Shown here: positions 8,269 through 17,125 of the stretch, piece after piece
Layout: every line of letters begins with the position of its first letter
Position numbering within the stretch: position 1 is the stretch's first letter
Assembly: GCF_025913575.1 (NCBI RefSeq)
Contig: NZ_CP109785.1
Location: 1,364,001 to 1,428,000, forward strand
Reading direction: 5' to 3'
DNA length: 64,000 nt
Origin: Halocatena marina
GTDB taxonomy: Archaea; Halobacteriota; Halobacteria; Halobacteriales; Haloarculaceae
Notes under the pieces: model-generated
Seen by the model: only the letters and a program-made list of their open reading frames with translations
Databases searched by the model: none
What the model was told of the DNA's origin: nothing
Program-made: the position numbers and the translations under genes

Positions 8269-9384
8269 ATGGCACAGGTTGCGATCCTCCACAACACGCT
8301 TGACTTCCACGGTGGAGCTGATGCCGTCTGTCTCGCGGCCTGTGAGGCGCTCCAACTGGAGCACGACGTTACACTTTTCACCATTTCGGAGACGATACCT
8401 TCGGATCTCACAGACCGCTTCGATGTCTCAGTTGAGAACGTGAGTGTCAAAATGCCGCGAGGCGCGACGATGATTGCAGGGACGCTCTCGACTGTTGCTC
8501 CGTGGATCGGACCGCAACTCGCGTTTCGAAGCGTCGCTCTCCATCGCTTCTTCCAGTCTTCTGCTGCCGCGTTCGATTTCGCAGTGAGCACGGCAAACGA
8601 ATTCTCGCTTTCACTCCCATCGGTCCAGTATGTCCACTACCCGCAGTTCCGACTCAACCGGCTTTCCGATGGTGCTCCCGGCCGTTTGAATCAGCTGTGG
8701 AGCCGGCTGGCAGGACCTGACCGCACCGATCTCACTGGCCACGACACCACCCTTCTCTCGAACTCCTCGTGGACGGGTGCCGTGGTCGAGGAAATCTATG
8801 ATATCCGACCAACGGTGCTCTATCCTCCTATTGATTCGGTTTCGTGCGATCGTGCGTGGTCTAACCGTGAGAATGGTATCGTCGTGGTCGGACGACTCGC
8901 TCCGGACAAACGAGTGCTCGATGCGATCAGCGTGGTCGATCGTATTCGTAAACAGGGCCACGATCTCCACCTTCACATTGTTGGAGCAACCCCGCGAGCG
9001 TATCGGAGCTACGTCACGCGGGTTGCTGCTGCGGCCAACGAGCGTCCACACGTCTCACTGGAGCGTGACGTATCTCGAGATCAACTCGAACACCTGCTGT
9101 GTACCCACAAATACGGACTGAATATGAAGGAGAATGAACACTTCGGGATGTCCGTTGCCGAGTATCGCGCTGCTGGAATGGTTGCATTTGCCCCGGCGAG
9201 TGGCGGTCAACAAGAGATACTCGACAACCGGTCCGATCGTCTGTTCGACGCACTCGATGAGGCCGTCTCTCTCGTGATTCGTGCGGCCGAAATCGACGAA
9301 CCGCCTACACACTCACCGAACCGATTCGCTACCGAACGCTTTCAGGCATCGCTTCGGGGACACGTGAATCGACTCGTCAGCTAA
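8269..9384 (+). CDS. Family 4 glycosyltransferase
   Basis: A 371-residue GT-B protein of the GT4 type. The start is the ATG at 8269 (MAQVAILHNTLDFHGGAD), where the N-terminal Rossmann strand with its Gly-Gly acceptor loop begins; the frame extension to 8245 is dropped. The C-terminal half shows the GT4 hallmarks GIVVVGRLAPDKR, LHLHIVGATP and the E-x7-E type nucleotide-sugar motif in NEHFGMSVAEYRAAG. The general form recalls the ALG11 branch. It is divergent from the Gfo-AKR/phosphatidyltransferase operon and close to it, so it may glycosylate the lipid made there; this is an inference from position. Confidence 0.88.
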   Translation: MAQVAILHNTLDFHGGADAVCLAACEALQLEHDVTLFTISETIPSDLTDRFDVSVENVSVKMPRGATMIAGTLSTVAPWIGPQLAFRSVALHRFFQSSAAAFDFAVSTANEFSLSLPSVQYVHYPQFRLNRLSDGAPGRLNQLWSRLAGPDRTDLTGHDTTLLSNSSWTGAVVEEIYDIRPTVLYPPIDSVSCDRAWSNRENGIVVVGRLAPDKRVLDAISVVDRIRKQGHDLHLHIVGATPRAYRSYVTRVAAAANERPHVSLERDVSRDQLEHLLCTHKYGLNMKENEHFGMSVAEYRAAGMVAFAPASGGQQEILDNRSDRLFDALDEAVSLVIRAAEIDEPPTHSPNRFATERFQASLRGHVNRLVS

Positions 9385-9667
9385 GACAGCTCGTACCCAG
9401 AAGTCGCTCTTTGTCCACCAGCGTCGTTGCGGAAGCTGTGGTGCCGGTTTTTCTAATCGAACAGATAAAGGTAGAGTCGGACACTCGCTGTAATATCTTG
9501 TCTACAGTATCGGTATGGGAAAATTTCTCTATCTATATCTGAAAATATTAGAAATATATACTCATTCCCCATAGAAATATTATTTCGATTAATATCTTTT
9601 TTCAGTTGAATTTAAAAAGATATATTAGATTAAATTTAACGTATAATGGAATAAATTATATAATGTC
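9385..9667. promoter_or_regulatory. Very AT-rich spacer upstream of small membrane peptide
   Basis: About 9480-9660 is strikingly AT-rich (repeated aatatta and ttaaattt tracts) between GC-richer coding regions. It contains several possible TATA boxes for the small gene at 9668, the nearest being tttaacgtataatgg at about 9635-9650. The T-rich stretch near 9447-9453 may end the glycosyltransferase transcript. No other gene is seen. Confidence 0.5.
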
Positions 9668-9799
9668 ATGTCTGATGGCACACTTGCGACGGCCGTGGAA
9701 AAACACCCAAAGATGACTAGCGTCCTGTTCGTACTTCTTTTCCTCCTCACGCAGGTGGGGACAGCCGCGGCGACCAACGGCGGTTACTACGGTCCGTAA
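9668..9799 (+). CDS. Small haloarchaeal membrane or exported peptide (DUF7503-like)
   Basis: A 43-codon gene, below the size of most gene calls. It begins MSDGTLATAVEKHPK, continues with a single hydrophobic helix (about residues 18-30, VLFVLLFLLTQVGTAAA) and ends NGGYYGP. This plan (SD-T-L, a HP pair, LLTQ-G-AAA, a Tyr-Gly-Pro end) matches a small family I know from many haloarchaeal genomes (DUF7503 as I recall), often in several copies. The ATG at 9668 is chosen over the ATG at 9663, which is in another frame. Function unknown; a membrane-anchored or processed peptide is likely. It is convergent with the CHAT gene. Confidence 0.75.
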   Translation: MSDGTLATAVEKHPKMTSVLFVLLFLLTQVGTAAATNGGYYGP

Positions 9800-9818
9800 C
9801 GACCTGTACAAGTTCTCG

Positions 9819-12014
9819 TTATCCTTGTGATTCAATATTGGATAAGCCTTCCTCGCCCGTGAGCATATCACTCCACGTAAGAGTACCTTCGTGGCGTACT
9901 GGAACACGACCGAGCTCGAGATGTGCCTGAAGCTCTGCCGTTGTTACGGTTTTTGTGACGAGTTGACCACTATTAAGAGAATATTCCTTCTCGTTGCCGA
10001 GATACGGCATAGAAAGTGCTCCAAGTGATGTAGAGGGGGCAGGGAACCCATGGATTGAAACCTTGTACTGATCCTTCTCTATGGAGTGAATTTCTGCCAG
10101 CGTTGCAGCTGTTCCTTTGCAAGTAGTGATGGTGAGACGTGGATCTCCGACGACCATATACTGATAGCCCGTCACCGACGTGTCTGTGATAATATCCAGC
10201 GACCCACCGAGACTGAAGCCTGCGTTCAGCAGACGCGCGACCGTCCGGCCGATGTCCGTCGCTGACGTATTCGCGACACCACTGAGAGTGCACAATCCAC
10301 CGATGGCACCCGATTCGACGAGGGCCATCCCCTGATCGACGGATCGGCAGCCGTTCAGGATGAACGCCCGCGTTTCGACGTGATCAAGTGTTGCTGCATC
10401 GAGCCACCCATCGTCGCACTGGAGCCCCTCGTCAGTAACATGTCCGATGTAATGAATGAGGTCGTACTCTGTCATCAGAATCTCTCGAAGGGCGGTCTGA
10501 GAACACTCCTCGTAGACGGTAACATCGAATGCGATGAGATCACGCATTCCGTAGAGATCAGCCACATCCGTTTCGTCGTGCATCTCCGGTGCATTGCTGA
10601 TGACGGCCACATCGATTGGACCACTGGAGTGTGCATCGAGTCGTCGCTGGCACGCATCAAGCGTCGGTTTTGCACCGGCGATTGGATAGCCGTCGTTGAA
10701 CCAGAGATGGGTAATGCTCCCTGTCGATGGGGGATTCAACGCACGCGTCCAGCCCCCGTCAGTCGAATCGTCGGATGGACCGCGCTGTTGGATCTGTTGA
10801 TCAGCCGTCGCCGAGGACTGGCCACGAAAAGAGGGAGCAGTGGTCGACGTTCCCCTGAGGAATTCATTTATCGACGCTGCATATTGGCTACCAGCTCGTG
10901 TTGTAACTGAACGCTCTGTCTCTGGTGTACGGATGGAACTAAGGTCAGCAGCAACGTAGGAGAGCACACCGAGATGCGCTGCAGTCGGCGCGATCGTCGT
11001 CGTCAGCGGCCACCGGGGAACGATAGAAGCGACTGTCTCGAATGGTACCGTGAGGTAGGTGTTGACCTGCTCGCCCAGTGATTGGTCGTAGAGCGCGGCG
11101 AAATCGAGACCAGCCGACTCCTCGATCTGCTCGCGCCCGGCCAATTGAACTGGATAGAAGCCTTCGGTTCGAGTGAGACAATCGAGTGTGAACAGGTGCT
11201 TGAGCAGTCGGAAAACGGCTGCGTCGTACCCGTCTTCGTGCTCAATCGGGTGAGCGGTCCCATCGACGAGCAACCGTGGCGAGTCCCCAGGGACGACAGC
11301 GGCATTGAGATAATACGCGAGCGAGGCGACAGGATAGATGTATTCGAACGTCGAGGGCACCTCGATCTGGATATCGGTCTCTGCTGGCGTCCGCTCCAGC
11401 GTCGCTGGTGCATCAAAGCAGTCGCCGTGTTTGATCTGTGGGGGGTGTCCTCGCATCGACGGAAACGACCGCTCACAGGATGTCGTTTTGAGTGATGCTC
11501 CGAAACATGAGAGAGCACGCATCACGTCGGTCGGATCGTCGGTGGTCGTAACGGTCGTCGCTGGCTGGTTATGTAGCGAGCGTACTCCGAGACCGACGGG
11601 GTCGGTGTTCTCAACGCTAATCGTCCGTCCGCCGTCCGTGGCTGCTGGAATCCGAAGCTCACTCTGAACCGCAAGGTACGTTTTAACACCGAGTCCACCA
11701 ATCTCGACTGTATACTGACCCTGACCGAGCGTCTTACTCGTGTTTGGGGGTACATCGGCGACGACCGAACCAACGTGGTCGCGCACACAGACGTTGACGG
11801 GCATCGGGATACGAACCGATTCCGTATCAATATCGTAAGCAACGTCGACTGGAAAACAGAACGCCGTTGGTGCACCCGACAACGGAATAACCGGCTCTGT
11901 CGTTCCAAGAGAGACGCGTATGCCCTGAATATCATCGATCACCGTGACGCCCTGTGGATCGGTGGTTGGTTCAACCCGTACTTGGTTAAATGGATGATGG
12001 CCTGCCAGTGTCAT
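9819..12014 (-). CDS. CHAT-domain (caspase-like) protein
   Basis: A 731-residue protein whose C-terminal half (about 430-625) is a CHAT domain, the clan CD peptidase fold related to caspases and separase. The catalytic dyad appears intact: His525 in LIHYIGHV and Cys556 in FILNGCRSVD, followed by GAIGG and the late YMVVGDPRL block. The first 400 residues contain beta-rich segments and a conserved-looking ASLAYYLNAAVVPGDSPRL stretch but no domain I can name; residues 385-425 are a Ser/Thr/Gln-rich linker. The start codon overlaps the stop of the DUF7504-like gene (ATGA), so the two are co-translated. CHAT proteins act as regulated proteases in several bacterial defence and cell-death systems; that role here is an inference. 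Confidence 0.87.
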   Translation of the reverse strand: MTLAGHHPFNQVRVEPTTDPQGVTVIDDIQGIRVSLGTTEPVIPLSGAPTAFCFPVDVAYDIDTESVRIPMPVNVCVRDHVGSVVADVPPNTSKTLGQGQYTVEIGGLGVKTYLAVQSELRIPAATDGGRTISVENTDPVGLGVRSLHNQPATTVTTTDDPTDVMRALSCFGASLKTTSCERSFPSMRGHPPQIKHGDCFDAPATLERTPAETDIQIEVPSTFEYIYPVASLAYYLNAAVVPGDSPRLLVDGTAHPIEHEDGYDAAVFRLLKHLFTLDCLTRTEGFYPVQLAGREQIEESAGLDFAALYDQSLGEQVNTYLTVPFETVASIVPRWPLTTTIAPTAAHLGVLSYVAADLSSIRTPETERSVTTRAGSQYAASINEFLRGTSTTAPSFRGQSSATADQQIQQRGPSDDSTDGGWTRALNPPSTGSITHLWFNDGYPIAGAKPTLDACQRRLDAHSSGPIDVAVISNAPEMHDETDVADLYGMRDLIAFDVTVYEECSQTALREILMTEYDLIHYIGHVTDEGLQCDDGWLDAATLDHVETRAFILNGCRSVDQGMALVESGAIGGLCTLSGVANTSATDIGRTVARLLNAGFSLGGSLDIITDTSVTGYQYMVVGDPRLTITTCKGTAATLAEIHSIEKDQYKVSIHGFPAPSTSLGALSMPYLGNEKEYSLNSGQLVTKTVTTAELQAHLELGRVPVRHEGTLTWSDMLTGEEGLSNIESQG

Positions 12015-12727
12015 AAGTCACTATTGAGAGGGATCCAACCGGAACAGCAGTCAGCGTCGCGGAGGTACCAGCACTGCTCTGGTGGTAGCCCCTCTCGCTC
12101 GCGTAGATGGATGTGGATGGCTGTGTGCTCAGCCAGTGTGGTCGCGATACTGCTCTCCGAGCCGACTGGAAGATGACAGTGCGCGAGGCCACACCGATCG
12201 CGCATCTGGTTCTCGACTGTCGTGAGTAATGTTTGAGCGACAGATTGACCGTACTGATCGAGCAGTTCACCCGTGGTAAGGATACCGAGACGAAGCTCTC
12301 CGGGTGTGAACGTATCTGTTGTTGGCTCTGTGTCTGCCAGAAGCGAAGCGAGCCGTCGACTGAAAAGAGTACAGTCGATCGGAGAGGTGGTCTGTTCTAT
12401 GTCTGTGCTGTTCGATGGCGTGATCATCTCGCCACGCAGTCTGGCCCCCGTGATGGACAGAACGTCTGATGTAGTCGTTGTGATCCCGTGTGGCAGATAG
12501 GAGCTCAGACGAAGTGCATTGGCACCCGGGTGAATGAGAACACGCTTGTGTGGACGAGAGATCGCTCCAAACAACTGGCGAGAACACGTTGCCCGAACAG
12601 TCTCGTCGACAGTTCCGGTAATGAGCGCCAGACAGCCGGTCTGTTCGAGTTCGTCAAGCGCAATGGTGAACTGCTGCGGATCACTGACCGTTGACCGCGG
12701 CATTTGATCTACGGTCGTATTATCCAT
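12011..12727 (-). CDS. DUF7504-like haloarchaeal protein, partner of CHAT protein
   Basis: A 238-residue soluble protein, first gene of the two-gene operon with the CHAT protein. It looks like a degenerate RecA/KaiC-type fold: an opening strand ALITGTVDETVRATCSRQLF in place of a P-loop, a second strand with RVLIHPGAN, and a later LRLGILTTGELLDQYG block. The same layout occurs in the C-terminal part of the HalOD1 protein at 58664-59608 (NLLVCGMVPDDVRDVM, FCFDSLGPFVD), which is why I assign both to DUF7504. No Walker A motif is present, so ATP hydrolysis is not expected. Function unknown; it may sense a signal for, or scaffold, the CHAT protein. Confidence 0.75.
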   Translation of the reverse strand: MDNTTVDQMPRSTVSDPQQFTIALDELEQTGCLALITGTVDETVRATCSRQLFGAISRPHKRVLIHPGANALRLSSYLPHGITTTTSDVLSITGARLRGEMITPSNSTDIEQTTSPIDCTLFSRRLASLLADTEPTTDTFTPGELRLGILTTGELLDQYGQSVAQTLLTTVENQMRDRCGLAHCHLPVGSESSIATTLAEHTAIHIHLREREGLPPEQCWYLRDADCCSGWIPLNSDL

Positions 12728-13049
12728 GCTGTTTATGTTTTTCTATTGGCAGTGTTAAATGTATTGGAGGCATGCAGAAATTGGATTGACGCTGTCTTGC
12801 GGATCACTTGTCGTGTATTCCTGTTGTCGAACTACAACCACCGATATACATTCGGTATATGATGAAGAAAACACCTTGTAGAAATTTCCTTTGAGCGATC
12901 CGCTACTGATGCCGAATGAGAAACGTATGCATCGTCGAGTGGAAACAAGGCAGTTCATCGTGAGCCGACGTGTGTTCGTCAGATACTCACACTCCAGAAT
13001 CGGTGGATTGCACGAATGCTTATAATCGATTATCGTACACATTCCATAC
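12728..13049. promoter_or_regulatory. Divergent promoter region between CHAT operon and exonuclease-helicase operon
   Basis: This 322-base spacer carries the promoters of two divergent operons. For the plus-strand exonuclease gene a clear TATA-like CTTATAATCG lies at 13019-13028, about 25 bases before the ATG at 13050, which predicts a leaderless mRNA. On the minus strand an A/T-rich segment (about 12736-12765) just before the DUF7504-like start may serve the CHAT operon. No open frame here looks coding. Confidence 0.6.
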
Positions 13050-14504
13050 ATGGCGGATACCCACGGCGTGTCTCTCCTCGCGCTTCGGTGCGATGCACTT
13101 GCTGCGCTGACGAGCGACGCCATCGTGGATATGGTGTCGTATTTCGATCCGGATCTCGTGTACATCATCCGCGAAAAAATGGATATGCGGGTTGTCAGTC
13201 AACTGCAGCGTGACTGCAATCAACCGATCTTTCACGCACAGGACGGAACCATTCGGACGGAAACAGTTGGCGGCGTATCGTTTATATTCACTACTTCTGT
13301 TGACCGACTTGGTGAGGCGAGGGCTCCCGACGAAGCTATCCCGGAAACTGCAGACGTTGTCGTCTGCGATGAGCTGCAGATGGTTCCCGACGACGTGAAC
13401 ATGGATGCAGGACTCGATGGGATTGATCACATCGCTCGGTATCAGGCTCGAACCGACGGCACGACGACATTTCTTACAGGAGCACTGGAGGCGAGCTACG
13501 ATTACGTCTGGCGAGCTAACAGCAACAGGACAGTCGTTCGGTTGCCTGTTCGGGGGCTTGCACCACTCCGCCGATCGGGTGCTCCCGAACTCGCGTGTCT
13601 CACCTGCGATACGGATGGACGAGTGGCGGTTACATCAGCGCCAACCAATACGTTTGGTCTTCAGGCACTCACCAATGTCGGGACTACGACGGCTCAACGG
13701 CTTAAAGAAAACGGGTATACGACACGATCAGATGTCGCAAGCACGACTCGACAAGAACTCCGGGTAATACACGGCATCGGTAACTCGACAGCGAAAACGA
13801 TACAACAGAGTGCTCAAGCACTCGTCGAAAAATCTGTTCTCAGACAAACTGATGCGACTGTCCCGGCTGCTGATTATTCACCGCTATTCGTCGATATCGA
13901 GACCGATGGACTGACCCCGACAATTATCTGGCTCATTGGCGTGTATGATCCCGCACGTGAGGAGTATATCGACTTCGTCGATACGGATCCATCACTCGAT
14001 GATCTAGGAAAGGCGACTCGAGCGTTCATCAGGTGGCTCGCCGCTGAGTATGATCGTCCGTCGCTTGTCGCGTGGAATGGTCACGCATTCGATTTCAAAC
14101 ACCTCACAACGTTTATCAGCCGTCACGCTCCCGCGTACGCGGACTATTGGAACGAATCTGTGTTCGAGTATGATCTCTACGACTGGGCAGTGCGGAAAGG
14201 AAATGCTATCCTCCCTGGTCGAACGAATCGTATCGAAGATGTCGCCGCGGCGCTGGACTGCAACCGGGACGTCTCTGTAGAAGTCATCGACGGAAAAACA
14301 CTCGCTCGCACGATCCAACGGATGCTACAATCACCAACACAGACCGATACCATAGACTGGAACGTAGCGCGAGCGTACTGTGAAGCAGACGTTCGTGAAC
14401 TAGCTGCTGTGTATAACGCGATTGCCAACGCGACACCAGGGCGCAAACGTGCGGACGCACCAACAGACGATACGACGACGCAGACTGGTTTACTTGATTT
14501 TTGA
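13050..14504 (+). CDS. mrfB: RNase H-like 3'-5' exonuclease, MrfB/YprB type
   Basis: A 484-residue nuclease. Residues 203-256 form tandem helix-hairpin-helix DNA-binding motifs (LTNVGTTTAQRL, IHGIGNSTAKTI). Residues 275-465 are a DEDD exonuclease domain: Asp282 and Glu284 in FVDIETDGL, Asp348 in AWNGHAFDFKHL, and Asp447 in YCEADVREL. The first 195 residues are an extra domain I cannot name; it has a VVVCDEL strand reminiscent of a degenerate RecA-like fold. Bacillus YprB (MrfB) is an exonuclease that works with the helicase YprA (MrfA) in nucleotide-excision-independent repair of mitomycin adducts, and here the helicase gene follows within nine bases. A leaderless TATA box precedes it. Archaeal function is inferred. 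Confidence 0.85.
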   Translation: MADTHGVSLLALRCDALAALTSDAIVDMVSYFDPDLVYIIREKMDMRVVSQLQRDCNQPIFHAQDGTIRTETVGGVSFIFTTSVDRLGEARAPDEAIPETADVVVCDELQMVPDDVNMDAGLDGIDHIARYQARTDGTTTFLTGALEASYDYVWRANSNRTVVRLPVRGLAPLRRSGAPELACLTCDTDGRVAVTSAPTNTFGLQALTNVGTTTAQRLKENGYTTRSDVASTTRQELRVIHGIGNSTAKTIQQSAQALVEKSVLRQTDATVPAADYSPLFVDIETDGLTPTIIWLIGVYDPAREEYIDFVDTDPSLDDLGKATRAFIRWLAAEYDRPSLVAWNGHAFDFKHLTTFISRHAPAYADYWNESVFEYDLYDWAVRKGNAILPGRTNRIEDVAAALDCNRDVSVEVIDGKTLARTIQRMLQSPTQTDTIDWNVARAYCEADVRELAAVYNAIANATPGRKRADAPTDDTTTQTGLLDF

Positions 14505-14512
14505 ACATACAG

Positions 14513-17125
14513 ATGGTGAACACGAAAACAGATCGAGAGGCAGCGATCGACACGGAGGCACGTGGAGCAGAGATTACTCCGGAGACGGAAGCACAGACGA
14601 CGCTAGCAACGGACGGCGGAAAGGATCTCAAAGAGAGTTCTCTCGCGCTGACAGCCGAGGAGTTAGAAACGACGTATCCGACCAGTCGCTACTACGAGCA
14701 GGTGCACGAGCAGTTCACGATCCCCGCACGAGACCAACAGTGTGTCCCTGCCACCGAGGCGCTCCCGTCCAAACTCGCATCAGCGCTGGACTTCGATCCA
14801 TGGATCCATCAGGCAGCCGCTCTGGACGCACTCTCGAACGGTGATAACGTCTCTGTCACAACGAGTACATCCTCGGGGAAGACATATGTGTATGCACTAC
14901 ACATTGCCCGACAGTATCTCGAAGATCCGGAAACGCGGGCGCTTATTATTTATCCGACAAAAGCACTCAGTCGGGATCAAGAGCGGGAACTCAACGAACT
15001 GTTTCGTGGGACGTTCGGAGTAGACATCACGGTTGGAGTCTACGACGGTGATACGAAATCCAAAGCAAAAGCCCGGATCCGGGAGAATGCGAACGTCGTC
15101 ATCACTAACTTCGTCGGATTGAATCAGTATCTCGAAGGACATCACTTGTGGTCGACGTTTCACGCCAACTGTTCGCTGGTCGTCATCGACGAAGCGCATA
15201 TGTGGACGGGACTGAGTGGGATGCACGTCGCGTGGATTCTTCGACGCGCACAACGCATCATCGAATGGTACGGTGGCGATCCACAGTACGTTCTGACGTC
15301 TGCAACCATCGGGAATCCTGCGGATCACGCGCTCGCGCTGACAGGCCACTCCGCGACGGTTATCGACAACGACGGCTCGCCGAGTGGACTTCGACACCTC
15401 GTCTTCTGGGATCCGCCGATGAGCGGAGAAGTGGCTGATGGAGCGGACGGTAGCGACGGAAGTGACAGTGGCTGGGACTCGCGATCACAGCGTCCTGCGA
15501 CTGTGGAAGCGCCGGAAGTGTGGGCGCACCTCTGTTATAACGATGTGCCATCTTTGCTCTTCTGTGGCACGCGAAAGCTCACCGAACTGGCTGTCAATCG
15601 AGCAACAGCGTTTGTCCAATCATCAGATCTTTTCTATCGGGGCATTCCCAATGTCGAGGCATACAATGCGGGCTACGGAAAGCGCTCTCGTCGGGCGACT
15701 GAAAATCAGCTCAAAGAGGGGTTGCTCGACGGTGTTGCCACGACGAGCGCGCTGGAGGTTGGGATCAACGTTGGTGGCGTCGACGGAACTGTTCTGATGG
15801 GATATCCCGGTTCGCGTCAGTCGTTCTGGCAGCAACTCGGGCGTTCTGGCCGGGGAACGAGAGATACACTCTCAGTCTTCGTTCCACGATACTCAACGCT
15901 CGATCGATACATTCTCCATCACCCAGAATACGTTCTTGAGGAAGATCCCGAGAGCGCTGTTGTCGATCTAACGAACAATCCAGTCTATCTCCAACACATC
16001 AACTGTGCTGCTCAGGAACTACCGCTAACGTATGCAGACACAGAGCGGTTCGGTGGTACAGAGCGTCTCGAACAAGCGGTCGAATACGGCTGTCAGATGG
16101 GGAATCTCGAAGGATCGCTCGACGGAGGTGTCACGTATACACACCACGATCGACCACAGAACGCTGTGAGTCTGTACGCCTCTGGTGGGAACGCCTTCGA
16201 TGTCAGACTTGCGGGCGATGCGTCGTTCGATCATCAGCCGATCGGCCGTGACCGGGCTTATCGTGACTATCACGAAGGTGCAACCGTCTTGTATCAAGGT
16301 GAGCAGTATCAAGTGCGTACTCTGCGAGAGGACCGTCCGCAACCGTACGTTGAACTCGAACGGGTAACCGTTGATTATTTCACTCAGTCACAGGGTCAGG
16401 TGCAGATCTGTGACACTGAAATTCACGAAACCCGCGATGTCGGGCCGTTTCGGCTGAACTGGGGATATGGGACGGTTTCGATTCACTACGGGACATACCT
16501 AAAACGCGAAATAGGATCCGGTGATATCCGTGAAACAGGACTCACAACCGGCGTTCCACCACTCGAGATGCAGACGCAACTGTGTTGGACAGAAGTTCCC
16601 AGCGAACTTGAACGAGCGATACACAACAAACACAGCGGGTATCACAATGATGCCTGTATTGACCTCCCACCAGGACTGCACGGCTACCTCGGTGGAATTC
16701 ACGCTGTCGAACACGCGATGATTGCGGTTTCGCCCCTCGAATTGAAGGTTGACGCAAGCGATATTGGAGGACTCGCAACGAATCAGCTCCCGAATGATCC
16801 AGAAACGAGTGGCTGGTTCATCTACGATGGGATTAAGGGGGGTCTTGGTTTTTCACGGAGCATCTACGACGAGTATGAGGCGATTGCACAGCGGGCACAC
16901 GATCTAATTGCAGACTGCTCGTGTGGTCGTGATGAAGGCTGCCCAGCGTGTACGATGGATGACCGCTGTGGCAATGACAACAAACCGCTCTACTCACCAG
17001 CGGCAACCGATCTACTCGCGGCTCTGCTTGGAAATATCGATCAGGACGAACTCGTCGAACACAGTTGTGAAACGGAGACAGATGCCGATCTGATCGACGG
17101 ACGACCAGCAGCGTCAATCTCGTGA
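14513..17125 (+). CDS. mrfA: DEAH superfamily 2 helicase, MrfA/YprA type, with DUF1998 zinc domain
   Basis: An 870-residue helicase. The start is the ATG at 14513; a TTG at 14501 overlapping the upstream stop is the alternative. Motifs: Walker A TSTSSGKT near residue 117, Ia IIYPTKALSRDQ, DEAH box VVIDEAHMW near 225, motif III LTSATIGNP, and motifs V/VI in TTSALEVGINVGGVD and QQLGRSGRG. The C-terminal DUF1998 (MZB) region ends with a Cys cluster CSCGRDEGCPAC and a further Cys, the zinc site that is characteristic of MrfA and related to Lhr-like helicases. It is 3'-coupled to the exonuclease gene. A role in repairing crosslinks or bulky adducts follows from the Bacillus pair; it has not been shown for this lineage by the sequence. 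Confidence 0.88.
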   Translation: MVNTKTDREAAIDTEARGAEITPETEAQTTLATDGGKDLKESSLALTAEELETTYPTSRYYEQVHEQFTIPARDQQCVPATEALPSKLASALDFDPWIHQAAALDALSNGDNVSVTTSTSSGKTYVYALHIARQYLEDPETRALIIYPTKALSRDQERELNELFRGTFGVDITVGVYDGDTKSKAKARIRENANVVITNFVGLNQYLEGHHLWSTFHANCSLVVIDEAHMWTGLSGMHVAWILRRAQRIIEWYGGDPQYVLTSATIGNPADHALALTGHSATVIDNDGSPSGLRHLVFWDPPMSGEVADGADGSDGSDSGWDSRSQRPATVEAPEVWAHLCYNDVPSLLFCGTRKLTELAVNRATAFVQSSDLFYRGIPNVEAYNAGYGKRSRRATENQLKEGLLDGVATTSALEVGINVGGVDGTVLMGYPGSRQSFWQQLGRSGRGTRDTLSVFVPRYSTLDRYILHHPEYVLEEDPESAVVDLTNNPVYLQHINCAAQELPLTYADTERFGGTERLEQAVEYGCQMGNLEGSLDGGVTYTHHDRPQNAVSLYASGGNAFDVRLAGDASFDHQPIGRDRAYRDYHEGATVLYQGEQYQVRTLREDRPQPYVELERVTVDYFTQSQGQVQICDTEIHETRDVGPFRLNWGYGTVSIHYGTYLKREIGSGDIRETGLTTGVPPLEMQTQLCWTEVPSELERAIHNKHSGYHNDACIDLPPGLHGYLGGIHAVEHAMIAVSPLELKVDASDIGGLATNQLPNDPETSGWFIYDGIKGGLGFSRSIYDEYEAIAQRAHDLIADCSCGRDEGCPACTMDDRCGNDNKPLYSPAATDLLAALLGNIDQDELVEHSCETETDADLIDGRPAASIS

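Noticed and set aside
9656..9907. Minus-strand frame of about 83 codons antisense to the small peptide gene
   Set aside because: It overlaps the well-supported 43-residue gene and the CHAT gene end, and has no family resemblance.
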